Position numbers and translations under genes: made by a program
Source of the DNA: an uncultured Microbacteriaceae bacterium
GTDB lineage: Bacteria > Actinomycetota > Actinomycetes > Actinomycetales > Microbacteriaceae
DNA length: 43,636 bases
Assembly (NCBI GenBank): GCA_937124545.1
Contig: CAKZKU010000035.1
Coordinates: forward strand, 1-43,636
Direction of reading: 5' to 3'
Notes under the pieces: model-generated
Database searches by the model: none
Seen by the model: only the letters and a program-made list of their open reading frames with translations
Told to the model about the DNA's origin: nothing
In this document: one piece after another, positions 26,521-34,527 of the stretch
How the letters are laid out: each line of letters starts with the position of its first letter
How positions within the stretch are numbered: the stretch's first letter is position 1

Positions 26521-27266
26521 GCATTCACCGGCTGGCCCCCGGGCCCCCGCGTGAGTTTGATCTCGCCACCGAGGACGGAAAGGCCTCACTTTCGGGCCTC
26601 CTGACGCCCCCAAACGATGTGTGGATGCGGGCCATTATGGTGGCCACCGCTGCGGGAGAGACACGCGATTCCCGCGGAAGCAGTGAAGGCCTTTCCAAAG
26701 GTGAGGACCGACGGCTGCTGCACCTGCACCGCAAGGTCAGCGACGCGATTGTGCTGGGGCGCCAAACACTCGATCGCGAACGCATTCCCCTCCCCCGAGA
26801 CACCCCGCTGGTCGTCCTCTCGTTATCGGGTCAGATTGCCGCGGACAATCTGGTGGGCGCGGAGGAATCAGTGCACCCCCTAGTGGTCGTCACCAGCACC
26901 AAAGGAAAGGACCGTGCTCACCGACAACTGGCCAAGGTCCCTCACCGCGTTGTTGTTGTCGATCCTGAGACTGACGCTGCCATGTTGGCCGACATCATTC
27001 GGACTGAGGTTGAGGGTGGAAGACTGCTGATAGAGGGCGGGGAGCAGACCTGGCGGATGTTCGCCAGTCACTGCGATGACCTGTGGCTCGCGGTGACACC
27101 GCCTCCCACGAACGCCCGGGCGGGCCTTCCCACATGGTGGCCAGCGGATAACCTCCCGCGGCCCGACGCGGCGGTGTACACAGATGACGCGCGAATGCTT
27201 TACTACCACCACCAGCTGCGCCGCGGCGCGCCCCCGGAAAATGAGACGCGGGGCGTTCTAGTCTGA
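26517..27266 (+). CDS. RibD C-terminal domain reductase (pyrimidine reductase family)
   Basis: A 249-residue dihydrofolate-reductase-like NADPH enzyme of the RibD_C type without the deaminase half. The N-terminal part has SLSGLLTPPNDVWMRAIMVA, the middle SDAIVLGRQTLDRERIPLP, and the nucleotide-site stretch EGGRLLIEGGEQTWRMFASH. Stand-alone actinobacterial members are annotated as pyrimidine reductases, but whether this one acts in riboflavin synthesis cannot be told. No other rib gene is in the window. Its GTG overlaps the sufE TGA by four bases, so it is coupled to sufE. Confidence 0.82.
   Translation: MSIHRLAPGPPREFDLATEDGKASLSGLLTPPNDVWMRAIMVATAAGETRDSRGSSEGLSKGEDRRLLHLHRKVSDAIVLGRQTLDRERIPLPRDTPLVVLSLSGQIAADNLVGAEESVHPLVVVTSTKGKDRAHRQLAKVPHRVVVVDPETDAAMLADIIRTEVEGGRLLIEGGEQTWRMFASHCDDLWLAVTPPPTNARAGLPTWWPADNLPRPDAAVYTDDARMLYYHHQLRRGAPPENETRGVLV
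27259..27264 (+). promoter_or_regulatory. Candidate -10 box of the DUF3000 gene, leaderless
   Basis: TAGTCT, then GAAAAG, then GTG 27271. The box lies over the last codons and stop of the reductase gene. It suggests a separate leaderless start for DUF3000–rnd inside the longer operon. An AAAAG just before GTG is too close to be a normal ribosome site. Confidence 0.42.
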
Positions 27267-27270
27267 AAAG

Positions 27271-27852
27271 GTGAATGAGACCGCAGATCCGAGTGAGTTT
27301 TCTGACGCTCTCAGGAGCGCGGAGTCGGCAATTTTCCGACCCGAACTGCGGGTATTTGAAACCGCCGCGCCGGAGGGTCTAGCGCCCCACCAGCGGGCCT
27401 GGGCCGCCGATGTCGAACCGAGTGCTGCCACCGATGACCACGAGTACGGGACCGGGAGGCTCGTTTTTCTCTGCGACCCCAGCGCCCCCGAGGCGTGGAG
27501 TTCCGTTTACCGCATGGTGGTGTTTGCCCAAGCGCCCATCGATCAAGACATGGGGGCAGATCAGTTCCTGCCCGATGTCGCCTGGTCGTGGCTCATTGAC
27601 GCGCTCGACCACCGCGAGGCCGAGTACCGTCGGCCCGCGGGCACCACAACGACAGTTCTCTCAACGGGATTTGGAGACCTAGCGTCTGAGGGATCCGGCG
27701 CGCAGGTGGAGGTAAGGGCATCCTGGAGCCCCACCTCCGCACAGTTAGCTCCACACCTTGAAGCATGGAGCGAATTTGTCTGCATGCTGGCCGGCTTCCC
27801 TCCAACACCGGACGGTGTGTCTCCACTGCCACCGAGCCGTCCCTCCGCATGA
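27271..27852 (+). CDS. DUF3000 family protein
   Basis: A 193-residue soluble protein of an actinobacteria-specific family without known function. Family landmarks are FSDALRSAESAIFRPELRVF, the GTGRLVFLCDPSAPEAWSS strand, DQFLPDVAWSWLIDAL, and SAQLAPHLEAWSEFVCMLAG near the end. No enzyme motif. It starts at GTG, four bases after the reductase stop, and its TGA overlaps the RNase D ATG. The DUF3000–rnd pairing is common in actinobacteria, so a link to RNA metabolism is plausible but unproven. Confidence 0.88.
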   Translation: MNETADPSEFSDALRSAESAIFRPELRVFETAAPEGLAPHQRAWAADVEPSAATDDHEYGTGRLVFLCDPSAPEAWSSVYRMVVFAQAPIDQDMGADQFLPDVAWSWLIDALDHREAEYRRPAGTTTTVLSTGFGDLASEGSGAQVEVRASWSPTSAQLAPHLEAWSEFVCMLAGFPPTPDGVSPLPPSRPSA

Positions 27853-29072
27853 CGGAGGAAACCAAAGCTGAGCCCACCGCCGAACCACTCCCCGCGGCGC
27901 GTCTGGCAGAACCTATTGTGCTGGTGGAGACGCCCGAGGATTGGGTGGCTGCGTTGGAGCGCCTCAGCAACGGGAGTGGCCCACTGGCTGTCGATGCCGA
28001 ACGAGCCAGCGGATTCCGTTACTCTCAGCGTGCCTATCTGGTCCAGCTCTACCGCCGCGGAGGCCCCAACTACCTCGTGGACCCGATCGCGGTCGGTGAC
28101 CTGTCCGGCTTGAGCGAACAACTGGGTCATGAGGAATGGATCATTCACGCCGCGCACCAGGACTTACCCTGCCTTCGAGAAGTGGGCATCGAACCAACAG
28201 TGATTTTTGACACCGAATTGGCCGGCCGGCTGGCGGGGCTACCACGCGTAGGACTCCAAGGTGCCGTGGAAGACCTCATGGGAATGACCTTGGCAAAGGA
28301 ACATTCTGCTGCCGATTGGTCCACCAGGCCCATACCTGACCCGTGGCTTACGTACGCAGCCCTCGACGTTGAGCTGTTGCCCGATCTTCGAGACATTCTG
28401 GGTGACATCCTCGTGGAGCGGGGTCTCTCCGAGATTGCCCAGGAGGAATTTGACGCGGCACTTTCGGCCCCGACGCCCCCACCTCGGGAGGAGCCCTGGC
28501 GCAGGCTGTCTGGGCTGCACCAGGTTAGAGGACCTCGCCAGCTCGCTATCGCGCGGTCACTCTGGCAGGCCCGGGATGCCTACGCGCGACAGATTGATCG
28601 AGCGCCAGGTCGGCTGGTGCCCGATCGTTCCCTGGTGGCCGCCGTTCTTGCGCAGCCGAAATCCGCGAAAGAACTCGCCTCCCTCAAGGCCTTCCACGGC
28701 CGAGCTTCGCGCAGCGAACTGCCCCGCTGGTGGGCAGCGATAGAGGACGGGAATGCGACAGAGGATCTGCCCCAGGCGAGGGTCAATTCCGGGGGGCTAC
28801 CTCCGCCACGGGTCTGGGCAGAGAAAAACCCGGAGGCAGCAGCTCGCCTCACTGCGGCTAAAGCAGCCATGGATGGGCTTTCCAAGGACACGGGAATTCC
28901 CCTCGAGAATTTGCTGACCCCTGAGCATCTGCGGCGTGTGTGTTGGGAACCACCCCGCCCCGTCACCAAAGAAACGCTGTCTCGTGATCTTGCCAACCGC
29001 GGGGCTAGGGCTTGGCAACAAGAGGCAGTCGTGCCGCTGCTCCTCGACGCTTTTGTGGCTCTCGACCAATAG
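27849..29072 (+). CDS. rnd: Ribonuclease D (HRDC domain)
   Basis: A 3'-5' exoribonuclease for tRNA and other RNA trimming. The 407-residue protein from ATG 27849 has the DEDD nuclease fold: LAVDAERASGFRYSQRAYLV with Asp and Glu, IIHAAHQDLPCLREVG with Asp, and PDPWLTYAALDVELLPDL with Tyr and Asp. An HRDC domain follows near 220-300 (LARSLWQARDAYARQID-like) and a second helical domain to the end. The ATG overlaps the DUF3000 stop as ATGA. A longer reading from 27765 lacks family homology. Confidence 0.93.
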   Translation: MTEETKAEPTAEPLPAARLAEPIVLVETPEDWVAALERLSNGSGPLAVDAERASGFRYSQRAYLVQLYRRGGPNYLVDPIAVGDLSGLSEQLGHEEWIIHAAHQDLPCLREVGIEPTVIFDTELAGRLAGLPRVGLQGAVEDLMGMTLAKEHSAADWSTRPIPDPWLTYAALDVELLPDLRDILGDILVERGLSEIAQEEFDAALSAPTPPPREEPWRRLSGLHQVRGPRQLAIARSLWQARDAYARQIDRAPGRLVPDRSLVAAVLAQPKSAKELASLKAFHGRASRSELPRWWAAIEDGNATEDLPQARVNSGGLPPPRVWAEKNPEAAARLTAAKAAMDGLSKDTGIPLENLLTPEHLRRVCWEPPRPVTKETLSRDLANRGARAWQQEAVVPLLLDAFVALDQ

Positions 29073-29139
29073 GAAAGACCTCCACCACGATTGCTTTGTG
29101 CGAGCAATCATCGCCGTCCATCTCCAGGACTTTTTTCCC

Positions 29140-29145
29140 TAGCAT
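29140..29145 (+). promoter_or_regulatory. Candidate -10 box of fadA-fadB
   Basis: TAGCAT lies 28 bases before the fadA ATG in the 100-base gap after rnd. It would give a leader of about 20 bases with the GAGGAAAG ribosome site. No strong -35 box. Confidence 0.4.
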
Positions 29146-29172
29146 GGAGGTGTCCCCGGAGAAGAGGAAAGC

Positions 29173-30366
29173 ATGAAGCCACAGAGTGTTGTTTTTGTTG
29201 ATGGAGCCCGAACACCCTTTGGTCGTGCCGGTGAAAAGGGAATGTATTGGCGCACGCGTGCTGACGACATGGTTGTCGCCGCCATCATCGGTTTGCTGGA
29301 GCGCAACCCCGGAATCGCGCCGGAAGCAATCGAGGAGGTCGCAATCGCTGCCACCACTCAAGAGGGTGACCAGGGGCTGACTCTGGGCCGCACCGCGGCG
29401 ATTTTGGCGGGTCTCCCGCAGAGTGTTCCGGGCTATGCCCTGGATCGCATGTGTGCAGGTGCCATGACCGCGGTAAGTACGGTCGGTAGCGCCATCGGCG
29501 TTGGCGCCATTGACATCGGTCTGGCTGGTGGCGTGGAACACATGGGCAGGCACCCACTCGGTGGAGACGTCGACCCTAACCCGCGCTTCCTGTCCGAAAA
29601 GCTTGTCAGCCCCGACGCTCTCAATATGGGCATCACCGCCGAGCGCCTTCACGACCGCTTTCCGCAGCTGACCAAGGAGCGCGCAGATGCCTTCGGTATG
29701 GCGTCCCAAGTGAAAGCGGAAGCGGCGTATCAATCAGGGCACATCCAGAAGGATCTGATCCCTGTCGCGTTGCGCAGCGATGAGGGTTACGGTCTCGCAA
29801 CCGAAGACGAGGGCCGACGCCCAGGAACAACAATGGAAGCTCTTGCCGAGCTGAAGACCCCGTTCCGGCCCCACGGCAAAGTCACGGCCGGTAACGCCTC
29901 GCCGCTAACCGATGGTGCCACTGTGGCCGCTCTTGCCTCCGAGGAGGTGGCAACAAAACTAGGGCTTGGCGTCAAGATGCGGATGGTCTCCTTCGGGTTC
30001 GCGGGCGTCGAACCCGAGGTCATGGGTCTTGGACCCATTCCCTCCACCAAAAAGGCTCTGGAAAAGGCCGGGCTGTCCATTGAAGACATTGGTCTATTCG
30101 AGCTCAACGAGGCCTTTGCCGTCCAGGTTCTGAGTTTCCTGGATCACTACGGAATTGCCGATGATGACCCGCGTGTGAACCCGTGGGGCGGAGCGATTGC
30201 TATCGGTCACCCCCTGGCTGCATCCGGCGTGAGACTGATGATTCAGTTGGCCCGCCAGTTTGAGGAGCGCCCGGACGTTCGCTATGGCCTCACCGCCATG
30301 TGTGTGGGCCTCGGCCAGGGTGGCTCCGTAATTTGGGAAAACCCCCACTACACAGGAGCCCAGTAA
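29173..30366 (+). CDS. fadA: Acetyl-CoA acyltransferase (3-ketoacyl-CoA thiolase)
   Basis: Last step of beta-oxidation: cleaves 3-ketoacyl-CoA with CoA. The 397-residue thiolase has the N-terminal VFVDGARTPFGRAGEKG, the acyl-enzyme Cys94 in YALDRMCAGAMTAVSTV, the His of NPWGGAIAIGHPLAASG and the second Cys of TAMCVGLGQGGSVIWEN. The length and all catalytic residues are normal. fadB starts immediately after its stop, so the two form one operon and probably one trifunctional complex. Confidence 0.95.
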   Translation: MKPQSVVFVDGARTPFGRAGEKGMYWRTRADDMVVAAIIGLLERNPGIAPEAIEEVAIAATTQEGDQGLTLGRTAAILAGLPQSVPGYALDRMCAGAMTAVSTVGSAIGVGAIDIGLAGGVEHMGRHPLGGDVDPNPRFLSEKLVSPDALNMGITAERLHDRFPQLTKERADAFGMASQVKAEAAYQSGHIQKDLIPVALRSDEGYGLATEDEGRRPGTTMEALAELKTPFRPHGKVTAGNASPLTDGATVAALASEEVATKLGLGVKMRMVSFGFAGVEPEVMGLGPIPSTKKALEKAGLSIEDIGLFELNEAFAVQVLSFLDHYGIADDDPRVNPWGGAIAIGHPLAASGVRLMIQLARQFEERPDVRYGLTAMCVGLGQGGSVIWENPHYTGAQ

Positions 30367-32517
30367 ATGGCTAAAAGCGCAGTCGCTCAGTACGACACCC
30401 TCGATGTCTCATCGCTGCTCGAGCACTCCAGCGATGAAGTAGTCACCCACTCGCATGTGCGGAAAATCTCATTGCCCAACAGTGATGCACCCCTGGCGCT
30501 CATCACACTTGACAACGGCAAAGACCACACCCGGCCAAACACGCTCGGGCCGCACAGCCTCGTCGAGTTGCGCAGCGTCCTATGGAACCTTCAAAAAGAG
30601 GCACAAGCAGGCGAAATCAGCGCGGTGGCGATCACCGGAAATCCTTTCATTTTGGCTGCAGGCGCTGATCTTTCGAAGGTCGGGGACATCCCGGACGTCG
30701 ACACAGGGCTCACCATGGTGCAGCTTGGCCACCAGACCCTTGGCCTGCTCGGTGAATTGGGCGTTCCTTCGTTCTGTTTCATCAATGGGCTGGCTCTGGG
30801 CGGAGGGTTAGAAATTGCCCTCAATTGCGACTATCGAACGCTCTCTAGCAGCGCCGCCGCGTTGGCCCTGCCCGAGGTTTTCCTCGGGCTTATCCCTGGG
30901 TGGGGCGGCGCTTGGTTACTTCCCAACCTGATCGGGATCAAGAATGCCTTGACCGTCATGGTCGAAAACCCGCTGAAGACCAACCGGACACTAAAACCTG
31001 CCCAAGCGCTCGAACTGGGAATTGCGGACGTCATGTTTCCCCCAGCACGTTTCCTCGAGGATTCGCTCTCGTGGGCGGACAGCGTTGTAGCGGGAACCAC
31101 CAAGGTAAAGCGCCCCAACGAACCCGGGGCCATCGAGAGAAGCACTCTCTGGCCGGTCGCGATTAATGTGGCCCGGAAAAGCCTGAGAGAGAAAATTGGC
31201 ACGGTGGCTCTGGCCCCCTACGCAGCGCTGGATTTATTGCTCTCGGCAAAGTCCTCCAGTAAGGCGAAAGGTTTCGCCGACGAGGATGCGGCTCTCGGCA
31301 AACTCATCGCCGGAGACCAATTCCGTGCGAGCGTGTACTCGTTCATGCTTGTCCAGAAACGCCAGAAGAAAACGCCCGGAGCCCCCGACCCCAAGTTGGC
31401 CGAACGAATCACGAAAGTGGGCGTCGTCGGCGGGGGCTTGATGGCCCGCCAATTCGCCCTGGAGATTCTCCGTCGCCTGGAGGTGCCCGTCGTTATCAGC
31501 GACATCTCCACAGAGCGTGCTGCCCAAGCCACGGAATGGATGTCAAACGAACTCGTCACACTTCATGGCAAAGGCAGACTCCACACTGACCAACTTCAGA
31601 AACTTCAGGCGATGATCGCCGGCACGACCGAGATGTCGGATTTTGCTGACTGCGACCTAGTTATTGAGGCAGTATTCGAAGAGCTCTCCGTGAAACGTGA
31701 CGTCTTCACGCAGCTGGAGAAGCATGTGCGGGCAGATGCGGTGCTCGCGTCAAACACGAGCTCCCTGTCGATCGGAGACATTGCTAGCGTCCTTCAGCAC
31801 CCCGAACGGATGGTCGGTATCCACTTCTTCAACCCTGTAGCCGTCATGCCGCTGGTCGAGGTTGTTCGCGCCGAAAAATCAAGCGACGCCGCTATTGCAA
31901 CAGCCCTCAGCGCTGTGCGAAAGCTGCGAAAGACCCCGATCGTGACGGCCGACACAACGGGCTTTGTTGTGAACAGGCTGCTCGCGAAGCTCCTTGGTGA
32001 GGCCATGCACGCCATCGAAACGGGCACCCCCTACGAGGTCGTCACAGAATCCGTGCAGCCACTAGGTCTTCCGATGGGACCCTTCGAACTTCTGGAGCTC
32101 GTAGGTCTTCAGGTCGGGGCCCACGTTTTGGATACGCACCACAACGCCTTCCCGGAGCGATTTTTCGCGAGCGAAGCACTCCACAAGCTTGTCAAGATAG
32201 GCAAGATTTACGACCGCGATTCTAAGAAAAACATCAAGGGAATTTCGCGAGAAGCTGCCGCCTTGATTGGGTCGGGCAACGGCTACAGCGTGGAGGAACT
32301 CCGCACACGTGTTCACGAGGGTCTCGCCGATGAGGTGTGGCGAATGCTCGACGAGGGTGTCGTCGACAGCGCCGAAGACATTGACGTTGGCATGATCTTG
32401 GGTGCCGGTTGGCCGTTCCTTATGGGAGGGGTCACCCCCTACCTTGATCGAGCGGGCGCCAGTGAGGCTGTGCGCGGAACGACGTTCCACACGCCTCCCA
32501 TCAAGGGCGTGAGCTAG
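30367..32517 (+). CDS. fadB: Fused enoyl-CoA hydratase / 3-hydroxyacyl-CoA dehydrogenase
   Basis: Carries the hydratase and dehydrogenase steps of beta-oxidation in one 716-residue chain. The crotonase domain (about 35-230) has FILAAGADLSKVGDI, both catalytic Glu in LALGGGLEIALNCDY and LPEVFLGLIPGWGG. The NAD-binding domain starts near residue 350 with VGVVGGGLMARQFALEI, and its catalytic His is in MVGIHFFNPVAVMPLVEVV. Two C-terminal helical 3HCDH domains follow. ATG directly follows the fadA stop. The stop interlocks with the dxs stop on the other strand (CTAG, four bases). No acyl-CoA dehydrogenase or ligase is in the window. Confidence 0.95.
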   Translation: MAKSAVAQYDTLDVSSLLEHSSDEVVTHSHVRKISLPNSDAPLALITLDNGKDHTRPNTLGPHSLVELRSVLWNLQKEAQAGEISAVAITGNPFILAAGADLSKVGDIPDVDTGLTMVQLGHQTLGLLGELGVPSFCFINGLALGGGLEIALNCDYRTLSSSAAALALPEVFLGLIPGWGGAWLLPNLIGIKNALTVMVENPLKTNRTLKPAQALELGIADVMFPPARFLEDSLSWADSVVAGTTKVKRPNEPGAIERSTLWPVAINVARKSLREKIGTVALAPYAALDLLLSAKSSSKAKGFADEDAALGKLIAGDQFRASVYSFMLVQKRQKKTPGAPDPKLAERITKVGVVGGGLMARQFALEILRRLEVPVVISDISTERAAQATEWMSNELVTLHGKGRLHTDQLQKLQAMIAGTTEMSDFADCDLVIEAVFEELSVKRDVFTQLEKHVRADAVLASNTSSLSIGDIASVLQHPERMVGIHFFNPVAVMPLVEVVRAEKSSDAAIATALSAVRKLRKTPIVTADTTGFVVNRLLAKLLGEAMHAIETGTPYEVVTESVQPLGLPMGPFELLELVGLQVGAHVLDTHHNAFPERFFASEALHKLVKIGKIYDRDSKKNIKGISREAAALIGSGNGYSVEELRTRVHEGLADEVWRMLDEGVVDSAEDIDVGMILGAGWPFLMGGVTPYLDRAGASEAVRGTTFHTPPIKGVS

Positions 32518-34475
32518 AGCGACTCCTCGCGCCCCGGGGCGCTGGCATTCTCACCCTCCGGTGTTGACTCATCCGGCAGGGGTCGCGCGAAGGGGACCTT
32601 CATTCCCAACACCTGAGCGACAAGGTTTCGCGCGATGTTTTGCGCGGTCAAGCCGGTTTCTTCCAAAATCTCATTACGGGAGGCGTGGTCCAGGAACTCA
32701 TCGGGCAGACCGATTTCGTCGACCGCGGTGTCGACTCCCGCTGCTCGTAACTCTTGTCGGATGCGGGTTCCGACTCCCCCCACCCGGACGCCATCTTCGA
32801 TACTCACAACAATGCGGTGCTCCCTGGCCATCCCGATAATGCTCGACGCGACCGGCACCACCCAGCGGGGGTCAATCACGGTGGCGCCGATACCCTGCGC
32901 AGCAAGGCGGTCACGGACATCCATCGCCAGATGAGCCATCGAACCGACAGCAACAATGAGAACGTCTTTGTGGGCGGCTTCTGCCAACACGTCTACTCCA
33001 TCGTCGGTGCGTCGAATAGCCTCCAGTTCCGCCGAAACAGAACCCTTGGGGAAACGAATGACGGTCGGTGCATCGGAGACCGCTACGGCCTCGCGGAGCT
33101 CTTCCCGGAGGCGAACGGCGTCTCGTGGCGCGGCCAAGCGAATGTGGGGAACAACCTGCAAGATGGACAGGTCCCACATTCCGTGGTGGCTGGGACCGTC
33201 AGGGCCCGTGACCCCAGCGCGATCCAAAACAAATGTCACGCCGGCGCGGTGCAGGGCTACATCCATCAGGACTTGATCAAAAGCCCGGTTGATGAAGGTG
33301 GCGTAAACAGCGACGACGGGGTGCATCCCGCCGTAAGCAAGGCCCGCAGCACTCGTGACGGCGTGCTGCTCAGCGATACCCACGTCAATGACACGTTTGG
33401 GGTATGCCTTGGCCATGGCGTGCAGCCCGGTGGGAGCGAGCATCGCCGCGGTGATACCCACGAGGGAAGAGTTTTTGCCTGCCAGAGCAACCATTTCTTC
33501 GGAAAACACGCTGGTCCACGACGGGGAACTAACGGATTCGATTGCTTTGCCGGTTTCTGGATCAATCTGCCCGACCGCGTGGAACTGATCTGCTTCGTCA
33601 TTCCTCGCGGGTTCGTAGCCCCGGCCCTTCTCCGTAATCACATGGACGATGACAGGAGCGCGGCGTTGCTTTGCCTGCTTGAGTGCGTGTTCGACATCTC
33701 CGAGGTTGTGACCGTCAACCGGGCCGAGATATTTAATGTCGAGGTTTGAATACAGGGCGTCATTTCCAGCGAATCGCGAGAGGAAACCGCGGGTGCCACC
33801 TCGCAACCCCCGGAACAACGCCTTGCCGGGGGCCCCAAACAGACCGAAAAAAGACTCTGCGAGGCGTTTGAATACGCGATAGGAATCGCGACCCCGCACG
33901 TTTCCGAGGAATCGGGCCATTCCCCCGATGGTCGGAGCGTAGGAGCGACCGTTGTCGTTAACGACCAGGATTAGGTTTCGGTCGTTGTCATGGGAAATAT
34001 TGTTCAGTGCCTCCCACGTCATACCGCCGGTCAACGCGCCATCTCCCACCACGGCAACGACATACCGGTCGTGCTCACCCGACATATGGAACGCGCGGGA
34101 GATTCCCTCGGCCCAGCTCAACGAACTCGAAGCGTGTGAGCTCTCCACGATGTCGTGCTCAGATTCGCTCCGCTGCGGGTATCCCGCAAGACCACCTTTT
34201 TGGCGCAGCTGGCTAAAGTCTTTTCGTCCCGTCAAAAGCTTGTGCACGTAGGACTGGTGGCCGGTATCCCAGATGATGGGGTCGCGTGGTGAGTCAAACA
34301 CCCGGTGGAGGGCAACCGTAAGCTCCACTACCCCCAGGTTGGGCCCCAGGTGGCCACCCGTTTTTGCGACGTTGTCCACCAGGAAGGTGCGAATTTCGGC
34401 GGCAAGCTCGTCGAGTTCTGCCTCCGACAAACCACGAAGGTCTTGCGGGGACGTTATCGAATCAAGAATGGACAC
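32514..34475 (-). CDS. dxs: 1-deoxy-D-xylulose-5-phosphate synthase
   Basis: First enzyme of the MEP isoprenoid pathway; also feeds thiamine in many bacteria. The 653-residue transketolase-like protein has GGHLGPNLGVVELTVALH, IIWDTGHQSYVHKLLTGR, the thiamine-diphosphate motif VVGDGALTGGMTWEALNNI with DNGRSYAPTIGG, and in the second domain DVGIAEQHAVTSAAGLA and FVLDRAGVTGPDGPSHHG. The GTG start at 34473-34475 has no ribosome site; TAGGCT ends six bases before it, so the mRNA is probably leaderless. It follows acnA by 52 bases. Confidence 0.96.
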   Translation of the reverse strand: MSILDSITSPQDLRGLSEAELDELAAEIRTFLVDNVAKTGGHLGPNLGVVELTVALHRVFDSPRDPIIWDTGHQSYVHKLLTGRKDFSQLRQKGGLAGYPQRSESEHDIVESSHASSSLSWAEGISRAFHMSGEHDRYVVAVVGDGALTGGMTWEALNNISHDNDRNLILVVNDNGRSYAPTIGGMARFLGNVRGRDSYRVFKRLAESFFGLFGAPGKALFRGLRGGTRGFLSRFAGNDALYSNLDIKYLGPVDGHNLGDVEHALKQAKQRRAPVIVHVITEKGRGYEPARNDEADQFHAVGQIDPETGKAIESVSSPSWTSVFSEEMVALAGKNSSLVGITAAMLAPTGLHAMAKAYPKRVIDVGIAEQHAVTSAAGLAYGGMHPVVAVYATFINRAFDQVLMDVALHRAGVTFVLDRAGVTGPDGPSHHGMWDLSILQVVPHIRLAAPRDAVRLREELREAVAVSDAPTVIRFPKGSVSAELEAIRRTDDGVDVLAEAAHKDVLIVAVGSMAHLAMDVRDRLAAQGIGATVIDPRWVVPVASSIIGMAREHRIVVSIEDGVRVGGVGTRIRQELRAAGVDTAVDEIGLPDEFLDHASRNEILEETGLTAQNIARNLVAQVLGMKVPFARPLPDESTPEGENASAPGREESL

Positions 34476-34481
34476 AAACTC

Positions 34482-34487
34482 AGCCTA
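34482..34487 (-). promoter_or_regulatory. Candidate -10 box of dxs, leaderless
   Basis: The minus strand reads TAGGCT, then GAGTTT, then the GTG of dxs. There is no purine-rich ribosome site between. No -35 consensus. It lies in the 52-base gap after acnA. Confidence 0.48.
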
Positions 34488-34527
34488 AACCGGTTCTTTC
34501 CAGCATTCCTGCCAGGACGCTGATCTT

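Noticed and set aside
32754..33749. 331-codon open frame antisense to dxs
   Set aside because: Lies wholly within dxs on the opposite strand, no recognisable fold or start signal.
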